NCBI RefSeq assembly: GCF_004791585.1
Contig: NZ_SRUU01000015.1
Span: 62,001 to 126,000 of the forward strand
Reading direction: 5' to 3'
Source of the DNA: Mesorhizobium sp. M1C.F.Ca.ET.210.01.1.1
GTDB lineage: Bacteria > Pseudomonadota > Alphaproteobacteria > Rhizobiales > Rhizobiaceae
DNA: 64,000 nucleotides
Part shown: piece after piece, positions 53,383 through 62,346 of the stretch
How the letters are laid out: every line of letters begins with the position of its first letter
How positions within the stretch are numbered: the stretch's first letter is position 1
Made by a program: the position numbers and the translations under genes
The notes under the pieces: generated by a model
Seen by the model: the letters and a program-made list of their open reading frames with translations, nothing else
What the model was told of the DNA's origin: nothing
Database searches by the model: none

Positions 53383-55011
53383 ATGAAAGCGTTCGCCGTC
53401 CTTTTGAGCGGAATTGTTCTGTTCGTCCTTGCCGCGTTCGGCGCCGAGGCCGCCACGCCAGAAGCCGCCAAGCGCGTGGCGCTGGTCATCGGCAACAGCA
53501 AATATGTCAACGCCGTCCCCCTGCCCAACCCGGCGAACGACGCGCAGCTCATCGCATCGACGTTGCGCAACGCCGGCTTCGAGGTGATCGAAGGCGTCGA
53601 CCAGGACAATCAAGGCATGCACAGCCTGATCAGCCGGTTCACCGAGGAATCCTACAATGCCGACCTCGCCGTCATCTTCTATGCCGGCCACGGCATGCAG
53701 GTCGACGGCAAGAACTACCTGATCCCGGTCGATGCCGAGCTGACGTCGCCCGCCTATCTCAAGACCCGCACCGTCCAGATCGACGAGTTCATGGCGGCGC
53801 TGCCGCCCGACCCGGCGGTCGGGGTCATCATCCTCGACGCCTGCCGCGATAATCCGCTGGCAAGGACGCTGGCCGCCTCGCTGCCGAAGAGCCGCTCGCT
53901 CGGGGCCGGCCTTGCCCCGGTCGAAGCGAAAGCCGACGGCGTCGGCACCGGCGGCGTGCTCATCGCCTATGCAACCGACCCCGGCGCCATCGCCTTCGAC
54001 GGCAACGGCGTCGACAGCCCCTATTCGCTGGCTTTAGCCAAGCACCTGACCGAACCCGGCGTCGAGATCCAGAGCGCCCTGACGCGAGTGCGCGGCGAGG
54101 TGACTGAAGCCACGCAAGGCCGCCAGCGGCCCTGGCACAATGCTTCGCTCGGACGCGAGGTCTTCCTCGGCAAACCGCAGACGGAGGCAGCACCCGCCAC
54201 GGCCCCCGTGGCCGATGCGTCCAAGACGACGGCGGCGCCCGCCCCGGCGCCGGTAGCGAGCGAACCGCCCTCCTGGGAGGTCGAGCAGCGCCTGTGGGAC
54301 GAGGCTTCGAAGAAGAATGCCATCCCGTTCTACGAAGCCTATCTCGAACAGTTCCCGAACGGGCGCTTCGCCACGGTGGCCAAACTCAACATCGACCAGC
54401 TGAAGGACCCGAACGCACAGAACAAGCAGGTCGCGGCCCTCGATGCCAATGGGGCTGACGCCAATGCCGGTTCGGCCGTGCGCACCTCGGTCGGCATCAC
54501 GGACGCAATGAAGCAGACGCCGGGCACCGAGCAGACGGAACAAGCGATCGGGCTCGATCGCAACGGCCGCATCGACCTGCAGCTTCGCATCGAGGCGCTG
54601 GGCAACGAGCTCGGCCAGGCCGACGGCAATATCGGTCCGAGGACCCGCCAAGCGATCGGCGTCTGGCAGGGCAAGAACGGCCTGCCGCAGACCACCTATC
54701 TGACCGGCGAGCAGCTGGCGTTCCTGGTGATCCAGACCGACCCGATGATGGATGCGGTGCGTGCCAAGAACGCCGCCGACCAGGCGCGCGCGGCGGCGCC
54801 CAAGAAGCCGGTGGTGCAGAAGACCCGCACGCTGAAACCGGTAGCCCAGAAACCGCGCAGGAAACAGCAGCAGGTCGTCCAGCGGCGGCGCAACAGCGAG
54901 ACCGTGGTGCGCGAGGAAGGCCCGCCGCCGAACGACAACAACGATTTCCTGACCAAGGCGCTGATCTTCGGCACCGGTGTCGCGGTGGGCGGCGTGCTCA
55001 ACAAGAACTGA
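53383..55011 (+). CDS. Caspase-like (peptidase C14) secreted protein, copy 1
   Basis: 542 residues. A signal peptide (cleavage near AEA, residue 23) precedes a caspase-hemoglobinase fold with the catalytic pair His103 (YAGHGMQ) and Cys154 (LDACRDN). An Ala/Pro linker follows, then a segment resembling a peptidoglycan-binding-1 helix (RIEALGNELGQADGNIGPRTR), and a basic tail. The last residues (LTKALIFGTGVAVGGVLNKN) are hydrophobic. It starts 226 bases after the hydrolase gene on the same strand. Function is unknown; the fold implies cysteine protease activity at the cell envelope. Confidence 0.85.
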   Translation: MKAFAVLLSGIVLFVLAAFGAEAATPEAAKRVALVIGNSKYVNAVPLPNPANDAQLIASTLRNAGFEVIEGVDQDNQGMHSLISRFTEESYNADLAVIFYAGHGMQVDGKNYLIPVDAELTSPAYLKTRTVQIDEFMAALPPDPAVGVIILDACRDNPLARTLAASLPKSRSLGAGLAPVEAKADGVGTGGVLIAYATDPGAIAFDGNGVDSPYSLALAKHLTEPGVEIQSALTRVRGEVTEATQGRQRPWHNASLGREVFLGKPQTEAAPATAPVADASKTTAAPAPAPVASEPPSWEVEQRLWDEASKKNAIPFYEAYLEQFPNGRFATVAKLNIDQLKDPNAQNKQVAALDANGADANAGSAVRTSVGITDAMKQTPGTEQTEQAIGLDRNGRIDLQLRIEALGNELGQADGNIGPRTRQAIGVWQGKNGLPQTTYLTGEQLAFLVIQTDPMMDAVRAKNAADQARAAAPKKPVVQKTRTLKPVAQKPRRKQQQVVQRRRNSETVVREEGPPPNDNNDFLTKALIFGTGVAVGGVLNKN

Positions 55012-55088
55012 CAGAAACGGGAGTCCGGCCTGTCGAGGCTTGGCTCCCGTTGTTCGCTCTGCGCAGGTCGGTGACTTATGCCGGCCCT

Positions 55089-55622
55089 CTATTCCGTCCT
55101 GATCCGCATCTCCACACGGCGGTTGACCGGATCGTAGGGATTGGCGACGCGCGGGTGCGATTTGCCCAGGCCGATCGCCTCGAGCCGGGTGGCCTGAACG
55201 CCGTTCGCGGTCAGGAAGGCAGCCACCGATTGCGCCCTTCGTTGCGACAGATCCTGATTGTAGCGCGTTGAGCCGGAAGCATCGGTATGGCCTTCGACAA
55301 CGAAGCTGAACGTGCTCAGCCGGTTGTCCTTCAGCGCCTTGGCGAACTCGTCGAGTTCCGTGCGCGCGGTCTGGTCGAGCTGGGCGGAATCCAGCCCGAA
55401 ATTGATCATCATATCGAGCCCGGTTTTTGTGGAGCCCGCGTTCTTGTCGTTCTTGCTCTTGCACTCTTCCTCGGTGCCGACGCAGATCCCGCGCGACGCG
55501 CCGAGTTTGCCCTGGCCGGTGAAGAACTTCACGATGTCTTCGGATTTCTGAAGCGGATCGGCGGAAACGTGCGTCGAAAAAAGCACGGCCGCCAATGCAA
55601 AGGCTGAGCTGGCCAACCTCAT
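55089..55622 (-). CDS. OmpA family outer-membrane/peptidoglycan-associated protein
   Basis: 177 residues. A signal peptide ends at THVSA (near residue 22). The C-terminal 105 residues are an OmpA-like domain with INFGLDSAQLDQTARTELDEF in two parts, GHTDASGSTRYNQDLSQRRAQ and NRRVEMRIRTE at the end. No lipobox is seen, so it is probably periplasmic. It is convergent with the caspase-like gene and divergent from the DUF6931-like gene. A role in anchoring the T6SS region to the wall is inference. Confidence 0.88.
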   Translation of the reverse strand: MRLASSAFALAAVLFSTHVSADPLQKSEDIVKFFTGQGKLGASRGICVGTEEECKSKNDKNAGSTKTGLDMMINFGLDSAQLDQTARTELDEFAKALKDNRLSTFSFVVEGHTDASGSTRYNQDLSQRRAQSVAAFLTANGVQATRLEAIGLGKSHPRVANPYDPVNRRVEMRIRTE

Positions 55623-55793
55623 GACCGTTACTCCTTGTTTGAGCGGATCTCGCTGCGGCGGAAAATATCAAATTTTGCGGCGGTTGTCTGTGAACAAACA
55701 CACGCTTGGGGCGGCGGTCATTTGTTAAGCTAATGCTTGACCAGCGCCGCGCTGGGGCTTCAGTATCTTCTTCCTAGTGGGGGCGTGGCAGCC

Positions 55794-56360
55794 ATGGCCA
55801 ACGGGCTTCGGTTCAGGACGGCGCGGGATCTCTTCAGCGCTTGCCCTGCCGTCGTCCACGACATGAAAGCCGCCCCTACCGACCAGCCTTCGATCGAGTT
55901 CTGCCGTGCGCTGCTGGCCGGGCGCGTGCCCGAGGAGGCAATCACCTTCTGCGCCTATCTGCTGCCCGAGCGGGCCGCAATATGGTGGGCGCATGAGTGC
56001 CTGGGCAATCTTGCGGAACTGCTCGGCGACAGGGACCTCGAGCTGCTGGCGCTCGTGGGCGACTGGGTCGGCGAACCCGGCAATCCCGACCATCGCGCGG
56101 CGGTTGCCCAGGCCGTGGAGGTGCCGCCGCCAACGCCGGCGGCCTGGATCGCCCTGGCTGCGGGTTGGCGCGACAGCGACCAGGCCATCGACCGGGCAGC
56201 AACCGGATTTCCAGCCGCGCACGCCGTCGGCGCGGGGATCCTGGCGGGGCTCGCGCGGGTATCGCTGGCGGACCGTTTTGCAGTGCTTTCGGCCTTCGTC
56301 GAAATGGGCATCCAGATGGCGGAGATCGAGGCGCAGCAGCTATCGGCCGATGCCTATTAG
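55794..56360 (+). CDS. T6SS-associated DUF6931-like protein
   Basis: 188 residues. The segment PSIEFCRALLAGRVPEEAITFCAYLLPERAAIWWAHEC (in halves) matches my recollection of DUF6931, which is encoded in many T6SS loci. It is all-helical and Ala-rich with no signal peptide, so cytoplasmic. The ATG at 55794 is chosen over one 19 codons upstream because the conserved part begins right after it. A GGGGGC precedes it. Function unknown. Confidence 0.65.
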   Translation: MANGLRFRTARDLFSACPAVVHDMKAAPTDQPSIEFCRALLAGRVPEEAITFCAYLLPERAAIWWAHECLGNLAELLGDRDLELLALVGDWVGEPGNPDHRAAVAQAVEVPPPTPAAWIALAAGWRDSDQAIDRAATGFPAAHAVGAGILAGLARVSLADRFAVLSAFVEMGIQMAEIEAQQLSADAY

Positions 56361-56491
56361 CTCCGACCTTAAGACGTCCCCTTCGCGCCCGTGCTCGGCA
56401 ACCCGCGACAGCAGCATGCGGCGCCGCTCACGGACCCAGCGCCTGACGAGCAGTTCCAAGTACGCGGAACGATATTGCTGTTAACGGGAGT

Positions 56492-56773
56492 TTATCCCCA
56501 ACCACCGCCGCCGCCACCGCCACCACCGCCACTGCCTCCCCCTAACGGGGCAATGACAGGCGCGGTTTCTTCCTGAACTGGTTTGATCAGTTTCTTGGCA
56601 GTGACTTTCTTCTGTTTGACGACCTTTGGCGCAGTCGTCGTGCGAACGACCGTCGTCCTGTGCTTCACCGTCGGGGTCGGCTCGACCCCGGGCACCACGG
56701 TCGTGCATCCCGCGGCAGCCAGAGCGCCGGATAGGATCGTTGCGATGATTGCCTGTTTCGATGCCCAGCCCAC
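56492..56773 (-). CDS. Small Gly-rich lipoprotein
   Basis: About 93 residues. A lipoprotein signal (KQAIIATILSGALAAAGC) gives a lipobox AAGC. The mature part has Thr/Val/Lys-rich sequence and ends in a run of glycines (SGGGGGGGGGGWG). The GTG at 56773 is preferred because AAGGAGG lies 7 bases upstream; a GTG one codon earlier is possible. It follows the caspase-like gene by 19 bases and is likely co-transcribed with it. Confidence 0.6.
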   Translation of the reverse strand: MGWASKQAIIATILSGALAAAGCTTVVPGVEPTPTVKHRTTVVRTTTAPKVVKQKKVTAKKLIKPVQEETAPVIAPLGGGSGGGGGGGGGGWG

Positions 56774-56792
56774 CACCTTGCCTCCTTGCTGA

Positions 56793-59342
56793 TCAGAACA
56801 AGTCCCGGCGCGGATTGGCTTGTTCCCAGACCGCCCTGGCCGTCTTGACCAGTTGATCGTCCAACGAGCCGTTCGCCGAAATCTTCGATTTGAGTTCCCC
56901 ACGCATCTGTTTCAGAGCCGCTGTCTTTGCCTTGGCTCCGAATTTCGCCAGCGTGTTCCTGGCGTCCGGAATTTCGTTGCGAAGATCGAGCGCGGCCGCG
57001 AAGGCAAGGTAGCGCGCGGCCACGGCCTGGTCGGCCTTGTCGCCCCTCTGCATCTCCAGCGCCGCGCGATCATACGCAGCCGACTGATCGCCGCGGTCGG
57101 TCGCCAGCTCGAACAACCTTTGCGCTTCGGCCATATCCTGCTGCACGCCGACGCCGTCTCTGTACATGCGCGCAAGGCTGCCAGGGGCGTAGGGCTGGCC
57201 GAGATCCATCGATTTCTGGAACAGCGAGAGCGCGGTCTTGGGGTCCTTCTCGACCCCCGTGCCGGCGAGATAATTGCGGCCGAGCAGGTTCATCGAATAC
57301 ATGTCCTGCCGCTCGACGCCGGCTTTGAGGAAAGCCACGGCGCGAGCCGGATCGGCGGGCACGCCGTTGCGGCCCTCGGTGAAGATCGCGGCGAGATCGT
57401 TCATGGCATAGGTGTGCCCCATCGCAGCCGCTTTCAGCAGGAGGTCCAGCCCCTTGGTTGTGTCACGCTCGACGCCGTAGCCGTTGAACAAGGCGCGTCC
57501 CCACGACGTCATCCCGTAGGGATCGCCCTTGTCGGACGCAGCCGCGTAGAAGGTGTTGGCCTGCTTGCGATTGGCGGGCATCCCCGTTCCCGTCGCGTTG
57601 AGATAGCCAAGCTCGAACACGGCGCGGACGTGCCCCTTGTCGGCAGCCTCCTGGATCGCCTTCTTCGCCTCCTCGACCTTGCCGACAACAAGCAGCGCCC
57701 GCCCGAGCTCGTAGCGGAAGCGAGCGACGTCCGGATAGGCTTTCACCGCCGCCCGGCAGACGTCCACGGCGTTGCTGCTGATTTCGTTCGGCAGCAGGCC
57801 GGGAACGACGCCCTGCAGGTCAAGAGGCTCGCCGGCCTCCCTGTCGCAGGGATCGACGCTGGGCGACAGCTTCATCGTCGCCTGCTTCGACGAGGTGTTG
57901 TCAGCCCTGATCTCGACGCCGACGATGAGCGGTTTGACTTCACCTATCTGGGGTTCGTAGCGCAAATGGTCGACCTCGTCGGCCATCAGGCTGGAATCCG
58001 GAGACAGGGTCCGATCCGGCAGCGACAGCGTTCCCGTCGCCGGATAGCTCGCCAGCTTCAGGCTGACTGCGGGGTCCTTGGTCGGGAAATCCAGCTTCAG
58101 CGGAACAGGACCGACGCCGACCGGAACGCTGATGTCGCGCTTTTCGATCGCCTCGGCTGCGCCGGCGATGTGGAGCCCGCGCTCCAGCACCTGTTGCTTC
58201 TGCTCGGCCTCGAGCGAGGCCATGAGCTGCTGCCCCGCGGCGCCCTCGGCATTCCTGACCCGGAACACCAGGATGCCCTGGGATTCACCACCCCAATTGT
58301 CGCGCGTGGCATAGGCCAGCATGTCGACCTCTTCCTGCGCGCCGGAGCCCTTGGGCACATCCATCTCGAGGCGCGGCAGATCCTTGCCCGCGATCGGCTC
58401 TCCGGTTGCTACCGGCTTGCCGTCCAGCATCAGGCGTCCGAGCGCCGGCGGCCTCTCGATGCTGACGGTGACCACGCCGCCGTCGACATCGACCGGCTCC
58501 GGCAGGTCCAGCGCGACGGGTCCGACGCCTGACGGCACTACTTTCTCCAGCACCGGCGGCAGCGCGGGGCGGCTGGCGCGTCGCATCAGCACGACGTCGT
58601 CGATCAGCGAGGAATTCTCCCACGGAACCTGCTTGCCGTCTGTCGCCTTGACCACGTCGCGGCGCACGGCAGACATCACCGTACGGATCTCCTGGTTCGG
58701 CGCCAGCGCACGGCGGGAGAAGGCGGACGAGAACGGGCTCAGGTCACCCGTCCCGTCATAGGCGACCGCTCCAGGCTCGGTGGCGAAGGCAATCAGCGTG
58801 TTCAGCGAGCTTTTCACCTGCGCGAGGCCGGCGCCGCCGGCGGCGATCAACTGGTCGCGCAGCCAATAGTCCTTGCGCGGAAACGGATTGTTGCGGCAGG
58901 CATCGAGGATGATCACCTGGATCTTCGACTTCGAGCGCAATTGCTGCAGCACGTCATCCAGCTTGATCGCCTGGACCTCGATGTCGGCCGCATCTTTCAG
59001 CGAGGCATCGACCGGGATCAGGAAATTCTCGCCGCCGATCTGAAAGCCGTGGCCGGAATAATAGACGACGGCCAGATCCGCGCCGTCGGCCGCGGCGAGA
59101 TAGTTGCGGAACTGCTCCTCGAACTGAAGCTTGGTGAGGTCCTTGGCGACGAACACGTCGAAGCCGGCCAGGCGGAACGTGTTCGACACATCCGCGGCAT
59201 CCTTGTCCGGGTTCTTGAGCGCCGGGATGTCGCGGTATCCGGAATTGCCGATGACAAAGGCAACCCTGCGATCGGCATGGGCTTCGAACGCAGTGAAGCC
59301 CACGAGGATCAGGGCTGCAAGGAAGGCGCAGCATCGCAGCAT
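56793..59342 (-). CDS. Caspase-like (peptidase C14) secreted protein with Sel1 repeats, copy 2
   Basis: 849 residues. A signal peptide (cleavage near AHA, residue 23) precedes a caspase-like domain with His98 (YYSGHGF) and Cys149 (LDACRNN). A beta-rich middle region follows, and the C-terminal part carries about five Sel1-like repeats (ALFNGYGVERDTTKGLDLL, YLAGTGVEKDPKTALSLFQ, MYRDGVGVQQDMAEAQRLF). Sel1 repeats usually bind other proteins. The fold is the same as in the protein at 53383 but the C-terminal part is unrelated. It marks the right end of the T6SS locus. Confidence 0.85.
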   Translation of the reverse strand: MLRCCAFLAALILVGFTAFEAHADRRVAFVIGNSGYRDIPALKNPDKDAADVSNTFRLAGFDVFVAKDLTKLQFEEQFRNYLAAADGADLAVVYYSGHGFQIGGENFLIPVDASLKDAADIEVQAIKLDDVLQQLRSKSKIQVIILDACRNNPFPRKDYWLRDQLIAAGGAGLAQVKSSLNTLIAFATEPGAVAYDGTGDLSPFSSAFSRRALAPNQEIRTVMSAVRRDVVKATDGKQVPWENSSLIDDVVLMRRASRPALPPVLEKVVPSGVGPVALDLPEPVDVDGGVVTVSIERPPALGRLMLDGKPVATGEPIAGKDLPRLEMDVPKGSGAQEEVDMLAYATRDNWGGESQGILVFRVRNAEGAAGQQLMASLEAEQKQQVLERGLHIAGAAEAIEKRDISVPVGVGPVPLKLDFPTKDPAVSLKLASYPATGTLSLPDRTLSPDSSLMADEVDHLRYEPQIGEVKPLIVGVEIRADNTSSKQATMKLSPSVDPCDREAGEPLDLQGVVPGLLPNEISSNAVDVCRAAVKAYPDVARFRYELGRALLVVGKVEEAKKAIQEAADKGHVRAVFELGYLNATGTGMPANRKQANTFYAAASDKGDPYGMTSWGRALFNGYGVERDTTKGLDLLLKAAAMGHTYAMNDLAAIFTEGRNGVPADPARAVAFLKAGVERQDMYSMNLLGRNYLAGTGVEKDPKTALSLFQKSMDLGQPYAPGSLARMYRDGVGVQQDMAEAQRLFELATDRGDQSAAYDRAALEMQRGDKADQAVAARYLAFAAALDLRNEIPDARNTLAKFGAKAKTAALKQMRGELKSKISANGSLDDQLVKTARAVWEQANPRRDLF

Positions 59343-59586
59343 GGCAAATCCTTAACTGCTATGACCTGTCTGCCGTAGCAATGCAGCTTGCGGGGCCGAG
59401 GTCTGTTAAAGAGTTCACAATCTGCCGGGACCGGGCAGAACGCATGCATAACGAAACCGGGCATGCGTCTCATCCAATCGCGTTCTAAAATACTCCAGAG
59501 GCACAGGCGCTGCAATGACGCTGCGCCGTGTCGAGGACCGGCGTGGCACATTTGCGCGGCGCCGATCATGGGATAGATGATAGGGC
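59343..59586. promoter_or_regulatory. Divergent region between caspase-like copy 2 and the ammonia-lyase homologue
   Basis: 244 bases that must hold both promoters. Composition is mixed and no operator-like repeat or strong -35/-10 pair was recognised. Confidence 0.3.
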
Positions 59587-61083
59587 ATGACAGCCAGAGT
59601 GATCGTCCTCGACGCCAGGCCGCTCAGCGCGACGGATGTCGCCGAGATCGCGCGGCGCAATGCCCGCCTCGTACTTGGCGAAGAGGCCATGCGCCGCATC
59701 CGCGCCAGCCGGGCGCTAATCGAGCGCCTCACGCAACTCGGCAAGCCGCTCTACGGCGTCACCACCGGCCTCGGCGCCTGTGTCGACACGCCGCTTGCCG
59801 AGGCCGATCTGATCGCCTTCCAGCACAGCGTGCCGCTCAGCCACTCGATGGGCGCCGGCCCGGCCCTGCCGACCGAAGCGGTGCGGGCGCTGTTGACAGC
59901 GCGCATCTGCGGCATGGCCGCCGGCGGCACCGGCGCCTCCGAGCGGGTCATCATGGGATTGCTTGCCGCGCTCAATGCCGGCGTCCATCCGGTGATCCCT
60001 AGCTGGGGTTCGATCGGCGCGGCGGACCTTGCCCCCCTCGGCCATCTGGCGAGGGCGCTCGGCGGCGATGGCGAGGCCGAGTTCCAGGGCAGGATCATGC
60101 CGGCCGCCGAGGCGCTGAAGCTTGCCGGGCTGGAGCCGCTCGACCTGCGCGAGAAGGACGGCCACGCCATCATCGTCGCCAACAGCCTTTCAACCGGAAC
60201 GGCGTGCCTCGCCCTCGAAGACGTCGCCTGCCTCATCGACTGGTCGCTGGCGGCCGTGGCTCTCAACTATGAGGCGTTCCGCTCGTCCCTCAAGGCCATC
60301 GACCTGGATGCGCTGGCGGCGCGGCCGGCATTCGGCCAATGCGAGATCGGCGCGCGGCTCAGGGCGGAGCTGGCCGGAAGCGGGCTGTGGCATGAAAACG
60401 CCGCGCGGCGCCTCCAGGACCCGCTGAGCTTTCGCTGCGTGCCGCAGGTATGGGGAGGCCTGCTCAACGCGTTCGAGCAGGCCAGGCTGGCGACGGAGAT
60501 CGAGCTTGGCCATTCGGGCGACAATCCGGTGATCCTGCCGGCGACTGAGCGGATCGTCTCGAACGGCAATTTCGACCTCACGGCCTTCACGCTGGCGTGG
60601 GAACAGCTTGGCCAGGCGCTTGCGCATTGCGCGGTCGCCACCGCCAACCGCTCGCTGAAGCTGATGTCGCCGACGGTGGCCGAACTGCCTCGGTTCCTGT
60701 CGGCCAGAGGCGGCAGCCGCCAGGGCTACGCGGAGTTGCAGAAGCCGGTCGCGGCGCTCGAGGCCGAGATCCGGCACCTCGCCAACCCGATGTCGCTCAG
60801 CCCGCTGGCCGTCTCGGACGGCATCGAGGACCAGTCGTCGATGGCGCCGCGGGTGGTGGCCAAGACCGCCGGCATCATCGAGCGCTTGCGCTATCTCGTT
60901 GCGATGGAGCTGATCTTCGCGGCGACAGGCGTTGAGTTGCGCGGCGTGGTCGACAGCATGGGTGAAGGCCCGCAACGCAGCTACGCCGCCGTGCGCGCGC
61001 TGGTCGCCCCGCTCGACGACGACCGCGAGATGAGCGCGGACATGGCGCGGGTGGCGCGGATGGTGGCGGGGCCGCGGTTCTGA
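59587..61083 (+). CDS. Aromatic amino acid lyase (HAL/PAL) family protein lacking the ASG cofactor motif
   Basis: 498 residues, the length of histidine ammonia-lyase. Tyr56 in YGVTTGLG, the NSLSTGTACLALED segment, HSGDNPVI and SNGNFD all match the family. The motif that normally reads GSVGASGDLAPLAH, source of the MIO electrophile, here reads GSIGAADLAPLGH at 141 to 153, one residue short and without the Ser. It may therefore lack the usual lyase chemistry or use another route. It is not in a hut operon. Downstream is an S-formylglutathione hydrolase gene in the opposite orientation. Confidence 0.85.
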   Translation: MTARVIVLDARPLSATDVAEIARRNARLVLGEEAMRRIRASRALIERLTQLGKPLYGVTTGLGACVDTPLAEADLIAFQHSVPLSHSMGAGPALPTEAVRALLTARICGMAAGGTGASERVIMGLLAALNAGVHPVIPSWGSIGAADLAPLGHLARALGGDGEAEFQGRIMPAAEALKLAGLEPLDLREKDGHAIIVANSLSTGTACLALEDVACLIDWSLAAVALNYEAFRSSLKAIDLDALAARPAFGQCEIGARLRAELAGSGLWHENAARRLQDPLSFRCVPQVWGGLLNAFEQARLATEIELGHSGDNPVILPATERIVSNGNFDLTAFTLAWEQLGQALAHCAVATANRSLKLMSPTVAELPRFLSARGGSRQGYAELQKPVAALEAEIRHLANPMSLSPLAVSDGIEDQSSMAPRVVAKTAGIIERLRYLVAMELIFAATGVELRGVVDSMGEGPQRSYAAVRALVAPLDDDREMSADMARVARMVAGPRF

Positions 61084-61122
61084 AACCGATCCCGCGCCGC
61101 CCCGGCTCCTTCTACTCCTTTG

Positions 61123-61172
61123 ACGCAATTCCGGACGGAAAACCGTTTCACACTTTTCCTGGAATTGCTCTA
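61123..61172 (+). repeat. Dispersed palindromic intergenic repeat, copy C
   Basis: acgcaattccggacggaaaa and ttttcctggaattgctctag flank a short centre. This is the cleanest of the four copies. Its terminal CTAG provides the TAG stop codon of the S-formylglutathione hydrolase gene on the minus strand, exactly as copy A does for the MmyB-like regulator. Confidence 0.82.
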
Positions 61173-62006
61173 GCTCGCCAGCCGCGCCGCGTGCCACTTC
61201 AAATGATCGTCCATGAAGGTCGACATGAAGTTGTAGGAATGGTCGTAGCCCTCCTGCATGCGCAGCGTCAGCGCGATGCCGGCCTTCCCGCATGCATCCT
61301 CGAGCAGCCATGGGCGCAGGCCATCCTGGAGGAAGCCGTCAGCGGTGCCCTGGTCGACGAGCAGCTCGCCGAAGCGATGGCCGTCCTCGATCAGCAGCGT
61401 GGCGTCATAGGCGCGCCAGCTTTTCTCGTCCGATCCCAGATATTTCTCGAGCGCCGGCCGCGACCAGCCCGCGGTCGTCGGCTGCACGATCGGCGCGAAG
61501 GCCGAGCAGCTCCGGTACCGTTCCGGGTTCTTCAGCGCGATCGTCAGCGCGCCGTGCCCGCCCATCGAATGGCCGAAGATCGACTGGCGTGACATGTCTA
61601 CCGGAAAGTTCGCGGCGACGAGCGCCGGCAACTCCTCGGTGACGTAGGAGTACATGCGGTAGTTCTTCGCATAGGGCGCCTGCGTGGCATCAACATAGAA
61701 GCCGGCGCCGCAGCCGAACTGCCAGTTGTCCTTCTCGTCCGGCACGCCGGCGCCGCGCGGGCTGGTGTCGGGGCAGACGATGACGAGGCCCAGCTCGGCC
61801 GCCATCCGCCGGTATTCGCCCTTGTCCATGACATTGGCGTGTGTGCAGGTGAGCCCCGACAGGTACCACAGGACCGGCAATGGCCCGTCCTTGGCCTGGG
61901 GCGGCACGAAGACGGCAAAGGTCATGTCGCAGGCGCAAACTTCCGAAGCGTGCGAATAGACGCCCTGGATGCCGCCATGCGATTTGGAATTGGAAAGGAC
62001 GTTCAT
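61170..62006 (-). CDS. fghA: S-formylglutathione hydrolase
   Basis: 278 residues of the esterase D family, alpha/beta hydrolase fold. The nucleophile is Ser147 in GHSMGGHG, with Asp in DQGTAD and His in YDHSYNF completing the triad. Also typical are LSGLTCTHANVMDKG and NWQFGCGAGFYVDAT. It hydrolyses S-formylglutathione to formate and glutathione in the formaldehyde oxidation route. The partner dehydrogenase is not in the window. The stop codon is supplied by the dispersed repeat. Confidence 0.95.
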   Translation of the reverse strand: MNVLSNSKSHGGIQGVYSHASEVCACDMTFAVFVPPQAKDGPLPVLWYLSGLTCTHANVMDKGEYRRMAAELGLVIVCPDTSPRGAGVPDEKDNWQFGCGAGFYVDATQAPYAKNYRMYSYVTEELPALVAANFPVDMSRQSIFGHSMGGHGALTIALKNPERYRSCSAFAPIVQPTTAGWSRPALEKYLGSDEKSWRAYDATLLIEDGHRFGELLVDQGTADGFLQDGLRPWLLEDACGKAGIALTLRMQEGYDHSYNFMSTFMDDHLKWHAARLAS

Positions 62007-62344
62007 CGGCTCTGCCTCGCGTCAGGAAATACCAGACCCGGCATAGCCGCCGAACCTCGCGCTCGCAACCTTGCGCCTCGCGAAAACGATATCGACGGTG
62101 GCAGCTTTCGGAGGTAGCAACGTGCGGCGGCAGGACGCGGTTACCTTGGGTTCACAAGAAGCATTGACCCGCTCACAGGCAACTCGAATTCGGTCAGCAT
62201 TGAGCTTCGCGTCGAACGATGGAACCGGACGGACCGCTTCCGGCATGGCGCTTACCAAGGCCTGCGCCATTCTGCACAGGTTGTTCCATGAGGCCGCACC
62301 CGGCGCTGGCAAGTGCCTCCGAGGCAGCAGGCCCTCGCGAGGGC
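62007..62344. other. Intergenic region between fghA and the glycosyltransferase pseudogene
   Basis: 338 bases with no supported gene. Frames open on both strands here carry no family motif or ribosome-binding site. The right end contains two tandem hairpins (see the separate entry). The part next to fghA should hold its promoter; no clear boxes were recognised. Confidence 0.45.
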
Positions 62345-62346
62345 CT
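62314..62346 (-). terminator. Tandem hairpins at the 3' end of the glycosyltransferase pseudogene
   Basis: TGCCTC-C-GAGGCA (62314 to 62326) is followed by the perfect 18-base palindrome AGGCCCTCGCGAGGGCCT (62329 to 62346), which overlaps the pseudogene's stop codon. There is no T-tract on the minus strand, so it is a stem-loop stabiliser or weak terminator rather than a classic intrinsic terminator. Confidence 0.45.

Noticed and set aside
54034..55701. 555-codon minus-strand frame across the caspase-like and OmpA genes
   Set aside because: It overlaps two well-supported genes in other frames and shows no domain of its own.
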